From Chitinophaga sp. SYP-B3965 (GTDB lineage Bacteria; Bacteroidota; Bacteroidia; Chitinophagales; Chitinophagaceae): DNA of 64,000 nucleotides. Under the pieces are notes generated by a model. It worked only from the letters and a program-made list of their open reading frames with translations, was not told the origin of the DNA and ran no database searches. Shown here piece by piece: positions 44,573 through 53,691 of this stretch (the stretch's first letter is position 1; each line of letters opens with the position of its first letter). Both the position numbers and the translations under genes were made by a program. The stretch is taken from the NCBI RefSeq assembly GCF_009647655.1, contig NZ_WJFD01000003.1, positions 124,001 to 188,000 of the forward strand, in the 5' to 3' direction.

Positions 44573-47500
44573 ATGCAATTTATGCAAAAAAACGCTTGTG
44601 GTTACAGGTGGGCCAGGGGTAGGCGCCGTAATCTGACCAAAATCTTTGTAGTGATGAAGCTCACCTTGATTTTACTCACCACTTTTTTACTAAACGTCAG
44701 TGCTAAAAGCACCGCTCAAACAGTCACTTTTTCCGGAAAGAACGTTCCGCTGGAAAAGATCTTCGCAGACGTGGAAAAGCAAACTGGCTATTTTATCCTG
44801 TACACCGGTAAAACATTACAAAGCACCAGGCCAGTGACCATATCAGCAAAAGATATGGCGCTGAGAGATTTCCTGGACATTATCTTTCACGGCCAGCCAT
44901 TGAAATACACCATGGCCAGTAAAACCATCACGGTTTCCAACCCTGAACAGCCAACTGTTCTGCCTTTTATCCCACAACCGGAAATCGTAGATGAAACCAT
45001 CAGTATTCTTGTGAGGGACTCCCTGGGTAAACCGCTTTCCGGTGCTTCCATCAGTGTTATCAACAGAAGCACAGCCGGGATCACAGACGCCAAAGGCATG
45101 TTGCGTTTAAGCCTTGCTGAAGGAGATGTGTTAGTGATATCCTACGTAGGGTATGAAGCGAAAAAAGTGGTTATTGGATCAATTGTATTATCTGCCAAAA
45201 GCCTCACCGTTTCATTAACGCCGTCCGTTACCACCTTAGCTAATGTAGAAGTAACGATCAATACCGGTTATCAGCGTATCCGTCCGGAACAAAGCACCGG
45301 CGCTATTTCGCAGATCACCACAAAAGAATACGAATCAAGGGTGAGCACTAATTTCCTGGACGGTCTCGTGAACAGGATGCCCGGTCTCATGATCAATAAT
45401 GATGTGAACTTCGTCAGCACTCCACCAAACAGCACTACATCAAGTGGCAGGGCGTTGTTCAACATCCGTGGTATCAGCACCATGTCTGCCAACCAGAGCC
45501 CACTGATCGTGGTAGATGGTTATCCTACAGAGCTCACACTGAACATGATAGATCCCAATGAGATCAAGTCTGTAACCATCCTCAAAGATGCTGCGGCGGC
45601 CACTATTTATGGTGTGCGTGCATCTAACGGTGTGATCGTGATCGAAAGGAAACAGGCAGCGGTGGGCAGGCCTAAATTTGCTTTCAGGGCTACCACCGGC
45701 ATAACGCCTAAAGAAAATTATGCACGATACAGATGGGACGATAATGCCTCTTCTACCCTCACCAATTACTTTAAAGATCTGAACCTGAGCAGTGTGAATG
45801 CAAGTAGCTGGGCACAGGCTTCAACGGCTACCGGAGCGGTTGGCCGCAACAGGGTATGGTATATCATGGCGCAGGAAATGGCAAAAATGATCACACCGGA
45901 CCAGGCTGCCAAAGCTTACGATGAGCTGAGGTCTTACGATAATATGGATGAATACAGCAAACTCTTCGAACGCTCCACTATCAGGCAAACCTATAACATG
46001 AATGTTTCCGGTGGCAGTCCTAATGCACAGTACTACATTACTGCCAACCATTCCCGCAACCGCCAGAGCCTGATCAACAATGATGATAACAGAACATTAC
46101 TGAGCGCACGCAGTACGCTGAAGCTTTCCAAACGGCTCTCTCTGGAGCTGACCACAGATTACCTGGAAGAGGTAAATAACAGCTCCCCCTCCGTGAGCCT
46201 CACCTCATTCGCTCCCTACGAACGTTTCCGCGATGTGAACGGAAAACCGAACTTTATGTGGAGTGGCGGTATATCTCCTTATTACAATAATGTGCTCGTT
46301 TCACAGGGCCTTTATGACCAGCTCTATTATCCACTCACGGATATAAACGAGATCAACGCCAAAACGAAGACCACCAACAACAAGATCACCGCCAACTTTA
46401 CCTATAATATCGCAAACGGACTGGACCTTAACTTCGGTGGTATCTATGAAACTTCCCGTACAGACTGGCGCTCACTGGCTTCAGAAAATTCTTCCACAGC
46501 CAGGAAGAATGTGAATGCTTATGTAACGGTAAACCCTGATGGTACACTCAAATTTAACGTACCCAAAGGCGGATATCTTCAACAGGAAGCTGCCAATACA
46601 TCCAGCTATACCGGCCGTGCACAACTGAATTATAACAAACGTTTCGCAAGTGATCACTCCGTGAATGCCATTCTGGGCGCAGAGGTGAGGAACCTGATAG
46701 ACAAAAGCAATATGACCACCTATTTCGGTTATAACGATGAAACGTTACTGCAGTCTCCGGTGGACATGGCCTCTATCAACACCTCAGCCATTAAGAACCC
46801 GTTTAATTTGTCAAGCCCTTTTGCGCGTGCGTTCGATGGTATGTTCAACCAGCAGTACACAGAAGACAGGTTTTTATCCGGTTATGCTAACATAGTATAT
46901 TCTTATAAAAGCATTTATTCTGTTACCGGTAGTGTACGTATAGATCAGTCCAACCTTTTTGGTACCAATCCCAAATACAAATACAAGCCACTCTGGTCGT
47001 TAGGTGCAGCATGGAATCTTCATAGAGAGGAATTTATGCAGAACGTTGATTGGATAAGGATATTGAAACTGCGTGCTGCATATGGCTTTAACGGTAACGT
47101 AGCCAAAATGTCGCTGCCGCAGGTGATAGCCCAGGCACTGGTCAATGCAAACATTTCACCTGCTACCACATCGCTCTCGTTACTTTCTTATGCAAACAGC
47201 AGCCTGCGCTGGGAGCAAACCAATAACCTGAACATCGGTCTGGACTATCAGATCTTCAGAGGGATTTCCGGTACGGTGGACTACTATCAGAAGAAAAGCA
47301 CAGACCTCCTGGGTAATGCGTACATCGATCCAACCATTGGTGGAAGCCCCACGCTTATCAACAGGGCTACGATCAACAATAAAGGCATCGAGATCAGTTT
47401 GCATGCAGACTGGATCTCTACCAAAAAGTTCAACTGGAATTCAGGTATCGTATTAGCCCGCAACACCAGCAAGGTGCTGGACGTGCTGCAGAAAGGAGAT

Positions 47501-48196
47501 TACAATCCACAGACCCTGAACTTCCTGGGTTTTGTAAAAGGTTATCCGGTGGGCGCCATGTTCTCTTATCGTTACGCAGGGCTTGACAGTTTAGGTTATC
47601 CCATGATCTCGAACGGCAGAGGTAAGTTATACCATACTGACGTGAGCAGTTCCACCAGCCCAACAGCCGTTGCTATGAAGAGCGATACTTCCGGCCTTAC
47701 TGTCTATTCAGGGTCCTCCATTCCTACCATAAATGCAGGTATCAGCAACAGGATAGATGTTGGGAACTTTTATTTCTTCTGCATGATCAACTATTATGGC
47801 GGATTCAAGGTAAGGGTTCCACGCCCAACCCCATCTGTAAACAGGCCACTGGAAGGAGCCGGCACTTATTGGAAAGTAAAAGGAGATGAGATGAATACCG
47901 ATGTGATGACGCTGAAAGGTTATGGCCCGGGCAATGCTTCTGCGCCATATAACTACGCTGATAAATATGTGGTGAACGGAGACTACATCACCCTTGGTGA
48001 CCTCACCGTATCCTACAGCCTGGATAATTTTGCATTTGTAAAAAAAGCAGGCATCTCTCATCTGGAAGTGAAAGCTCAGGCATCTAACGTGGTGACATTT
48101 GGCCTCAACAAATACAACTATAGCATGGCTACGCGCGGTTACGAGAAAGGTTATCTCACACCTACTTACACGTTCGCCATCTTTACCAACTTTTAA
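44573..48196 (+). CDS. SusC/RagA TonB-dependent transporter with STN domain (right system)
   Basis: The 1207-residue transporter starts with an extended basic leader and signal sequence (hydrophobic core MKLTLILLTTFLLNVSAKS). It continues with an STN domain (about 50-120), a carboxypeptidase-regulatory-like domain (about 142-225) and the plug. The plug has LIVVDGYPTELTLN and VTILKDAAAATIYGVRASNGVIVI, and a large barrel ends YTFAIFTNF. The STN domain and upstream sigma/FecR pair mark it as a signalling receptor. It is 10 bp ahead of its SusD partner. It differs from the left-hand SusC in length and sequence, so it is unlikely to be a recent duplicate. Confidence 0.95.
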   Translation: MQFMQKNACGYRWARGRRRNLTKIFVVMKLTLILLTTFLLNVSAKSTAQTVTFSGKNVPLEKIFADVEKQTGYFILYTGKTLQSTRPVTISAKDMALRDFLDIIFHGQPLKYTMASKTITVSNPEQPTVLPFIPQPEIVDETISILVRDSLGKPLSGASISVINRSTAGITDAKGMLRLSLAEGDVLVISYVGYEAKKVVIGSIVLSAKSLTVSLTPSVTTLANVEVTINTGYQRIRPEQSTGAISQITTKEYESRVSTNFLDGLVNRMPGLMINNDVNFVSTPPNSTTSSGRALFNIRGISTMSANQSPLIVVDGYPTELTLNMIDPNEIKSVTILKDAAAATIYGVRASNGVIVIERKQAAVGRPKFAFRATTGITPKENYARYRWDDNASSTLTNYFKDLNLSSVNASSWAQASTATGAVGRNRVWYIMAQEMAKMITPDQAAKAYDELRSYDNMDEYSKLFERSTIRQTYNMNVSGGSPNAQYYITANHSRNRQSLINNDDNRTLLSARSTLKLSKRLSLELTTDYLEEVNNSSPSVSLTSFAPYERFRDVNGKPNFMWSGGISPYYNNVLVSQGLYDQLYYPLTDINEINAKTKTTNNKITANFTYNIANGLDLNFGGIYETSRTDWRSLASENSSTARKNVNAYVTVNPDGTLKFNVPKGGYLQQEAANTSSYTGRAQLNYNKRFASDHSVNAILGAEVRNLIDKSNMTTYFGYNDETLLQSPVDMASINTSAIKNPFNLSSPFARAFDGMFNQQYTEDRFLSGYANIVYSYKSIYSVTGSVRIDQSNLFGTNPKYKYKPLWSLGAAWNLHREEFMQNVDWIRILKLRAAYGFNGNVAKMSLPQVIAQALVNANISPATTSLSLLSYANSSLRWEQTNNLNIGLDYQIFRGISGTVDYYQKKSTDLLGNAYIDPTIGGSPTLINRATINNKGIEISLHADWISTKKFNWNSGIVLARNTSKVLDVLQKGDYNPQTLNFLGFVKGYPVGAMFSYRYAGLDSLGYPMISNGRGKLYHTDVSSSTSPTAVAMKSDTSGLTVYSGSSIPTINAGISNRIDVGNFYFFCMINYYGGFKVRVPRPTPSVNRPLEGAGTYWKVKGDEMNTDVMTLKGYGPGNASAPYNYADKYVVNGDYITLGDLTVSYSLDNFAFVKKAGISHLEVKAQASNVVTFGLNKYNYSMATRGYEKGYLTPTYTFAIFTNF

Positions 48197-48206
48197 ACTG
48201 TACAGC

Positions 48207-49577
48207 TTGAAACAACTTAAATATATTTCCATTCAACTGACGCTTTGCTGTGTGTTCCTCAGCAGCTGCGACAAATACCTGGATATCACGCCAAAGGGTA
48301 AAACACTGCTGACCACTGTTGCTCACTATGATCAATGGATGAATTCGGAGCAACTGATGTACGGGCATGGAACCACCTTTGCCATAGGGGCTTACTTGAC
48401 AGATCTGGTAGATGTACCCAATATCACCAATCCACCCATCCAGATAGCGGAACTGATGTATACCTGGGCTCCGCAATTTTCAAACGACCTTACCTTATCA
48501 CCCACTTTCTGGGGTGAGCACTATTCCAGGATCAACCTGTACAATACATTGTTGCTGGGTATAAACGATGCTACCGGAGGCACAAATGGTCAGAAAAGAA
48601 CGTTGCGGGCAGAAGCGCTGCTGGGTCGTGCACTGGAATATTTTTACCTGGTGAATGAATACGCCCAACCTTATGATTCCGCTACTGCTAAAAACGACCT
48701 TGCCGTACCTTTTGTAACGTCTAATGACGTAACACAGGACGTGCCCGCCCGCAGTACTGTTGACGAGATCTACAAACACATCATAAACGATCTCACTGAA
48801 GCCATCCCTGATCTGCCGCTGGATAACAGTACCAACCGGATGCGTGGTTCTGTAGCCAGCGCATACAGCCTGCTGGCGAGAGTGTACTTCTATGCACGCA
48901 ATTACACAGAAGCACGGAAGTATGCACAGCTGGCACTGGATAATTCCAAAGCAGTGATGATCGACTTCAATGGTCCCAACCCTGCAACTAACATTTTAAG
49001 TACACATGTTGATGTAATATTTGGCAGAATGGTGATCGGCCAAACCCCTGCTGACCTGAATTTCATGCGCTCTTTTGCTGCCAATGATCTTCGTGTAAAA
49101 AAATTCTATTTAAGCACAGATGGCTACCGCTTCATAACAAGAGGTGCTACCGTATTCGTTCCACCCTCTGTTACGCCGGTTTTCTATTATGTGAATACCG
49201 GTACATCCGTTCAGGAGATGAAGCTGATCATTGCAGAAGCTGCTGCCCGTGCCGGAGAACTACCTACAGCCCTGCAGGCATTGGACGATATCCGCAAAAA
49301 CAGGTTTCCCGCAGCCAGCTATGTGAAATACACATCCACTGACCCGGTTGCAACATTGAGCGAAGTTTTACTGGAAAGGATACATGAGCTGCCATTCAAT
49401 GGCCTCCGCTGGCTGGATATGCGCCGGCTGGACAAGGAGAACAGGATGGGCACTGTAACAAGGCTAAACGCAGCAGGCAACGTGATCGCTACCCTCGAAC
49501 CACACAGCCCACGTTACACCTTACAGATACCACTGCAGGTTACAGCTTACCATCCGGACATGCCACAGAATCCTTAA
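48207..49577 (+). CDS. RagB/SusD family nutrient-binding lipoprotein (right system)
   Basis: I chose TTG at 48207 as the start because it lies 10 bp after the SusC stop and gives a clean lipoprotein signal (MKQLKYISIQLTLCCVFLSSC). Earlier codons in this frame overlap the SusC gene. The 456-residue protein has DKYLDITPKG after the lipidated Cys, helical repeats (ARVYFYARNYTEARKYAQLAL) and the SusD C-terminal block (LLERIHELPFNGLRWLDMRRLDKE). It is shorter than its left counterpart. Confidence 0.9.
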   Translation: MKQLKYISIQLTLCCVFLSSCDKYLDITPKGKTLLTTVAHYDQWMNSEQLMYGHGTTFAIGAYLTDLVDVPNITNPPIQIAELMYTWAPQFSNDLTLSPTFWGEHYSRINLYNTLLLGINDATGGTNGQKRTLRAEALLGRALEYFYLVNEYAQPYDSATAKNDLAVPFVTSNDVTQDVPARSTVDEIYKHIINDLTEAIPDLPLDNSTNRMRGSVASAYSLLARVYFYARNYTEARKYAQLALDNSKAVMIDFNGPNPATNILSTHVDVIFGRMVIGQTPADLNFMRSFAANDLRVKKFYLSTDGYRFITRGATVFVPPSVTPVFYYVNTGTSVQEMKLIIAEAAARAGELPTALQALDDIRKNRFPAASYVKYTSTDPVATLSEVLLERIHELPFNGLRWLDMRRLDKENRMGTVTRLNAAGNVIATLEPHSPRYTLQIPLQVTAYHPDMPQNP

Positions 49578-49595
49578 CTAAAATCTTTTAAAATT

Positions 49596-50537
49596 ATGCG
49601 TAACACATATATCGCTATATTTTGTTTACTGCTGGCAGCATGCAGCAAAGATGATAACAACACACCGGCTCCATTACGGGATGGCAGCATCTCGTTCAAC
49701 CTGGATGCTGGTAAGGATACGATACAGATGCCACTTTCCATCCTGTCAGACTCTACTATTGTGCTCAGCATGAAAGCCGTATTATCCGGCAGTACTTCTG
49801 AAACAGACCACTGGGTGAACTTCTCAGTAGATACAACAAAGATCGCCGCGTTTCGCGCAGCTTATGGCAATGCACTGTTGTTGCCGGTATCATCATGGTT
49901 GTTTTATAAACCCATGACGAAAATTGCCGCGGGTGCTTCACTTTCGGATTCCGCACAACTCAACATCGGGCAACAGAAAACGCTAACGGAGTATTCTACT
50001 TATGTTTTACCCGTGGTGATCCAGTCTGTAGATGGCAACACCGAAGGCGCAGCTGTAAGGAGAACGATCTATTTTGTATTCAAGACCGGCAAGCCGCTGG
50101 TGATCAACAGAACAGGTTTTACGATCGCCGGCTCTTCTTCCACACAAGGCACATTTGTACCTGCTAACCTGATCGATAATAATGATCTCACTACTTACTG
50201 GGCCAGCAATATCACGTTGACAATGCCACAGTGGGTATCCATCAATTTCAACAGAAGCGTCACCTTCACGGGAGTGAATTATTTCGTGCCTACCTTGTTG
50301 AAATATCCTACACTGGGTGGCTATGCTACTTCTATCAAAATTGAAACAAGCGTGGATGGTACCACCTGGACAGACAGAGGAACTTATGCCGGCAATGTGA
50401 ATGCAGCAACCAGCATGGGTACACTCGCAACCGGAGAAATAACCGCCCGTTACCTGCGCTTTACTTCACTTGCATGCGTGAAATACTCTAATGCATATGA
50501 TGCCGTATTTATCGGTGGTATTTCACTGGTGCCATAA
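49596..50537 (+). CDS. surface lipoprotein with DUF1735-like and discoidin (F5/8 type C) domains
   Basis: The 313-residue product starts MRNTYIAIFCLLLAAC, a lipoprotein signal. The N-terminal half (about 30-160) resembles the DUF1735/BT_3987-type beta domain found next to SusD proteins. The C-terminal half (about 165-313) is a discoidin-like carbohydrate-binding domain (NLIDNNDLTTYWAS, PQWVSINFNRSVTFTGVNYF). It probably helps hold a glycan or glycoconjugate at the surface for the preceding SusC/SusD pair. It is 18 bp after SusD and clearly in the operon. Confidence 0.85.
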   Translation: MRNTYIAIFCLLLAACSKDDNNTPAPLRDGSISFNLDAGKDTIQMPLSILSDSTIVLSMKAVLSGSTSETDHWVNFSVDTTKIAAFRAAYGNALLLPVSSWLFYKPMTKIAAGASLSDSAQLNIGQQKTLTEYSTYVLPVVIQSVDGNTEGAAVRRTIYFVFKTGKPLVINRTGFTIAGSSSTQGTFVPANLIDNNDLTTYWASNITLTMPQWVSINFNRSVTFTGVNYFVPTLLKYPTLGGYATSIKIETSVDGTTWTDRGTYAGNVNAATSMGTLATGEITARYLRFTSLACVKYSNAYDAVFIGGISLVP

Positions 50538-50564
50538 CATTATCATTAAAAAACAAACACAGAA

Positions 50565-51698
50565 ATGAAACATACAATTTTACTGGCAGCTGCCTGCTGC
50601 CTTCCGTTAAGCCTGCTGGCGCAAAAAGGATTTACAGTAAAAGGGAAAGTGGGTACACTGGATGCACCTGCCACAGCATACCTGAGCTATCGCAATGATG
50701 GCAAGGAAGTGGCTGATTCGGTTATATTGCGTAAAGGTGTTTTCACCTTTACCGGCACACTCAGCTCTCCTGCAATGGCATCGCTCACGGTGAAACATGA
50801 TACCATTTCAAGGCCAAGGAACGTTCAGCCGGATGCCCTGTATTTTTATATAGAGAATTCCAGCATTACCGTAACAGCGAAAGATTCTGTGAAGCGCGCA
50901 GAAGTAAAAGGTTCTGCCAGCAATGATGATGACAGGGTACTTAAAGCCGTGCAGAAACCTTACCAAACCAGTGCGAGTGAAGTGACGGCCAGGTACTACG
51001 CGCTTACAAAGGAACAAAAGAAAGACAGCGTGTACCTGAAGCCTCTCCAGGTAATCATGCGTTCAACACAGGCTGGTTACGACAGTGTAAACCGCGCATT
51101 TATTGCTGCCCATCCAAACTCTTTTATTTCCCTGCTCACGTACCAGCAACTGGAACTGGGCTATAATTTCAATCCGGATACTGCTGCGGCAAAATTCGCA
51201 AAGTTCCCTGCCAGCCTGCGGGAATCTGCAGCCGGAAAGAAAATGCAGGAGATCATTGCCACTGGTAGAAAAACGCAGACCGGTGTAATGGCCATGGATT
51301 TTGCACAACAAGATTCCACGGGTAAGGCTGTGAAGTTATCCGATTTCCGCGGGCAATATGTACTGCTGGATTTCTGGGCTTCCTGGTGCGCTCCCTGCCG
51401 TGCAGAGAATCCAAATATGCTGGCAGCTTATAACAAATACAAAAGCAAAAACTTCACTATCCTGGGTGTTTCTCTTGATGAAGAGAATGGCAGAAGGGCA
51501 TGGCTTGGTGCAGTGAAGAAGGACGGAATGCCCTGGACGCAGGTATCAGACCTGAAAGGATTTAAAAGTGATGCGGCTGTGATGTATGGTGTTTCCGCTA
51601 TTCCCTCCAATTTCCTGGTAGATCCCAGTGGTAAAATTATCGCGAGGAATCTTCGTGGGGAAGAACTGGATAAAAAGTTGGGCGAGTTATTTAAGTAA
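50565..51698 (+). CDS. TlpA-like thioredoxin-fold protein with DUF4369 domain
   Basis: The 377-residue exported protein has a signal peptide (MKHTILLAAACCLPLSLLAQ), a DUF4369-type N-terminal beta domain (about 22-125), a helical middle and a C-terminal AhpC/TSA-TlpA thioredoxin domain. The redox motif is WCAPC, inside LLDFWASWCAPCRAENP. TlpA-like proteins reduce periplasmic disulfides or assist cytochrome maturation. Such genes often end SusC/SusD operons in Chitinophaga-like bacteria for unclear reasons. It is the last gene before a strong terminator. Confidence 0.9.
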   Translation: MKHTILLAAACCLPLSLLAQKGFTVKGKVGTLDAPATAYLSYRNDGKEVADSVILRKGVFTFTGTLSSPAMASLTVKHDTISRPRNVQPDALYFYIENSSITVTAKDSVKRAEVKGSASNDDDRVLKAVQKPYQTSASEVTARYYALTKEQKKDSVYLKPLQVIMRSTQAGYDSVNRAFIAAHPNSFISLLTYQQLELGYNFNPDTAAAKFAKFPASLRESAAGKKMQEIIATGRKTQTGVMAMDFAQQDSTGKAVKLSDFRGQYVLLDFWASWCAPCRAENPNMLAAYNKYKSKNFTILGVSLDEENGRRAWLGAVKKDGMPWTQVSDLKGFKSDAAVMYGVSAIPSNFLVDPSGKIIARNLRGEELDKKLGELFK

Positions 51699-51723
51699 TG
51701 TAACGTCCCATTTTTCCTAACTA

Positions 51724-51757
51724 AAAGGGGCTGTATATTTTTTATACAGCCCCTTTC
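51724..51757. terminator. bidirectional Rho-independent terminator
   Basis: A 14-bp stem (51724-51737 with 51743-51756) with a T5 loop separates the right SusC/SusD operon from the convergent arginine operon, whose last stop is at 51761. Confidence 0.92.
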
Positions 51758-51760
51758 TAA

Positions 51761-53092
51761 TTATTTCACCAAGGCGGCAATGGCCTTATGTACCTTCTCA
51801 AACGGAAACTGCTTTATAACCGCTTCCATTTGTGCTTTGATCTCCTCCGTGCACAAATTCCCAATACTCCCTTCATGCGTATGCTGAATGTCCGTATCCG
51901 GCTTAAAAGTCCCATTCTCAATATCATGCCCTACTTTCTTATAAGCTTCCCGGAAAGGTGTTCCTTCCAGTACTAACCTGTTCACTACTTCCACGCTGAA
52001 GAGATATTGATACTTCTCATCTTTCAGGATATCTTCCTTGATGCGGATATTCTCCAGCATCAGGCGGCTCATCTGTAAACAGTTGCGCAAAGTGGTAAAT
52101 GCCGGGAAGAGGTTTTCTTTCAGCAGCTGCAGATCACGATGATAACCGGAAGGTAAGTTCACGATCATCATGGCGATCTCATTCGGCAGGGCTTGCAACT
52201 TGTTGGTATGCGAGCGGATCAGTTCCCATACATCCGGATTCTTTTTATGCGGCATGATGGAAGAACCTGTTGTCAGTTCATCCGGGAAACTGATGAAGCC
52301 GAAGTTCTGGTTCATGAACAAACAAGCATCCATCGCCATTTTAGAGAGCGTTGCAGCAATACCGGACAACGCAAAGGCTACCAGCTTTTCCGTTTTACCA
52401 CGGCCCATCTGTGCATACACTACATTATAATTGAGGGATTCAAAACCCAGCAATTCCGTGGTCATCGTACGGTTCAGGGGAAAGGAAGAACCATAACCCG
52501 CAGCAGAACCCAGTGGGTTTTTATTCACGACAGTATATGCTCCATGCAACATGGTGAGATCATCTACCAGGCTTTCCGCATAAGCGCCGAACCACAATCC
52601 AAAAGAAGAAGGCATGGCAATCTGCAAATGTGTATAACCCGGTAAGAGATGTGTTTTATATTTTTCGCTTTGCTGTTGTAAGAGATCGAATAAAAGTTTG
52701 GTTTCTGTAACGATGGATTCCAGTTCGCTGCGTAAGAACAATTTCAGATCCACCAGCACCTGGTCGTTACGGGAACGGCCGCTGTGGATCTTTTTACCGG
52801 ATTCACCCAGTCTGCGGGTGAGTAACAATTCTACCTGGGAATGAATATCTTCTACCCCATCTTCCAGTTTAAAATTCCCATCCAGTATCTCACGGTAGAT
52901 GTTCTTCAATTCCTTTTGCAATACGCTGAGGTCTTCTTTTTCGAGCAGGCCAATAGATTCCAGCATGGCAATATGTGCCAGTGAACCCTGCACATCAAAT
53001 GGCGCAAGGTATGCATCCATTTCCCTATCCTTGCCAACAGTGAATTGCTCCACTGATGCCAACGCCGCTTTATCTTTTTGCCATAGTTTCAT
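51761..53092 (-). CDS. argH: argininosuccinate lyase
   Basis: ArgH splits argininosuccinate to arginine and fumarate, the last step of synthesis. The 443-residue protein carries GSSIMPHKKNPD, the fumarase/aspartase superfamily signature with the catalytic serine loop, and SGRSRNDQV near residue 105. It is the last gene of the operon, 11 bp after a GNAT gene. Confidence 0.97.
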   Translation of the reverse strand: MKLWQKDKAALASVEQFTVGKDREMDAYLAPFDVQGSLAHIAMLESIGLLEKEDLSVLQKELKNIYREILDGNFKLEDGVEDIHSQVELLLTRRLGESGKKIHSGRSRNDQVLVDLKLFLRSELESIVTETKLLFDLLQQQSEKYKTHLLPGYTHLQIAMPSSFGLWFGAYAESLVDDLTMLHGAYTVVNKNPLGSAAGYGSSFPLNRTMTTELLGFESLNYNVVYAQMGRGKTEKLVAFALSGIAATLSKMAMDACLFMNQNFGFISFPDELTTGSSIMPHKKNPDVWELIRSHTNKLQALPNEIAMMIVNLPSGYHRDLQLLKENLFPAFTTLRNCLQMSRLMLENIRIKEDILKDEKYQYLFSVEVVNRLVLEGTPFREAYKKVGHDIENGTFKPDTDIQHTHEGSIGNLCTEEIKAQMEAVIKQFPFEKVHKAIAALVK

Positions 53093-53103
53093 ACTGCAAT
53101 AAT

Positions 53104-53685
53104 TTAAAAATCATACTTACCAAAAACACGTTCTTTGATCTCCGGCCATTCTTCTTTCAGTATGCTGAATAATACAGAGTTCCGTAACCAGCCTGTCCAG
53201 GTGATCATATGGTGACGAAGGATACCTTCTTCCTTACAACCAATAGCCAGCATGGCATTCCGTGATTTTGAATTACGTTCATCCGTTTTCAGCTCCACCC
53301 GGTTAAGCTTCATCACTTCAAATGCGTAACGAAGCATTTCAAACTTCATCGCCCTGTTAAGGCCGGAACGCTGATAAGAAGGATGTATCCAGGTATACCC
53401 TATTTCCGCACGTTTATGTTGCATCATCAGTCCACAGAAACGGGTGCTGCCGGCTACTTTGCCTGTTGCTTTATCTATGACCACAAAAGGGATACTCGTC
53501 CCCTGCACCGCCTCTTTTAAAGCGATATCCATATAATTTGCCAATTCCTCCCGGTTACTCACCCGCGTAAGCCCCACTTCCCAAAGAGAAGGTTCCAGCG
53601 CCACTTCCAGCAAAGCATCCAGATCGGAAACCCGCAAAGGCCGCAGCAATACACGTTTATTTTCCAGTACGAGTGAGTATTCCAT
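53104..53685 (-). CDS. GNAT acetyltransferase of the RimJ/RimL type
   Basis: The 193-residue protein has the RimJ/RimL layout: LVLENKRVLLRPL at the start, IGYTWIHPSYQRSGLNRAMK as the acetyl-CoA loop, and VELKTDERNSKSRNAMLAIGCKEEG near the end. This family acetylates protein N-termini or small molecules. It sits between argE and argH with 6-bp and 11-bp gaps, so it is co-transcribed with arginine genes. It is not needed for the known pathway, and a metabolic role in acyl transfer is possible but unproven. Confidence 0.85.
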   Translation of the reverse strand: MEYSLVLENKRVLLRPLRVSDLDALLEVALEPSLWEVGLTRVSNREELANYMDIALKEAVQGTSIPFVVIDKATGKVAGSTRFCGLMMQHKRAEIGYTWIHPSYQRSGLNRAMKFEMLRYAFEVMKLNRVELKTDERNSKSRNAMLAIGCKEEGILRHHMITWTGWLRNSVLFSILKEEWPEIKERVFGKYDF

Positions 53686-53691
53686 AATTTG

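Noticed and set aside
35807..48196. The two SusC/SusD systems considered as a recent inverted duplication
   Set aside because: Matching genes differ widely in length and in sequence outside family motifs, so they are not recent copies.
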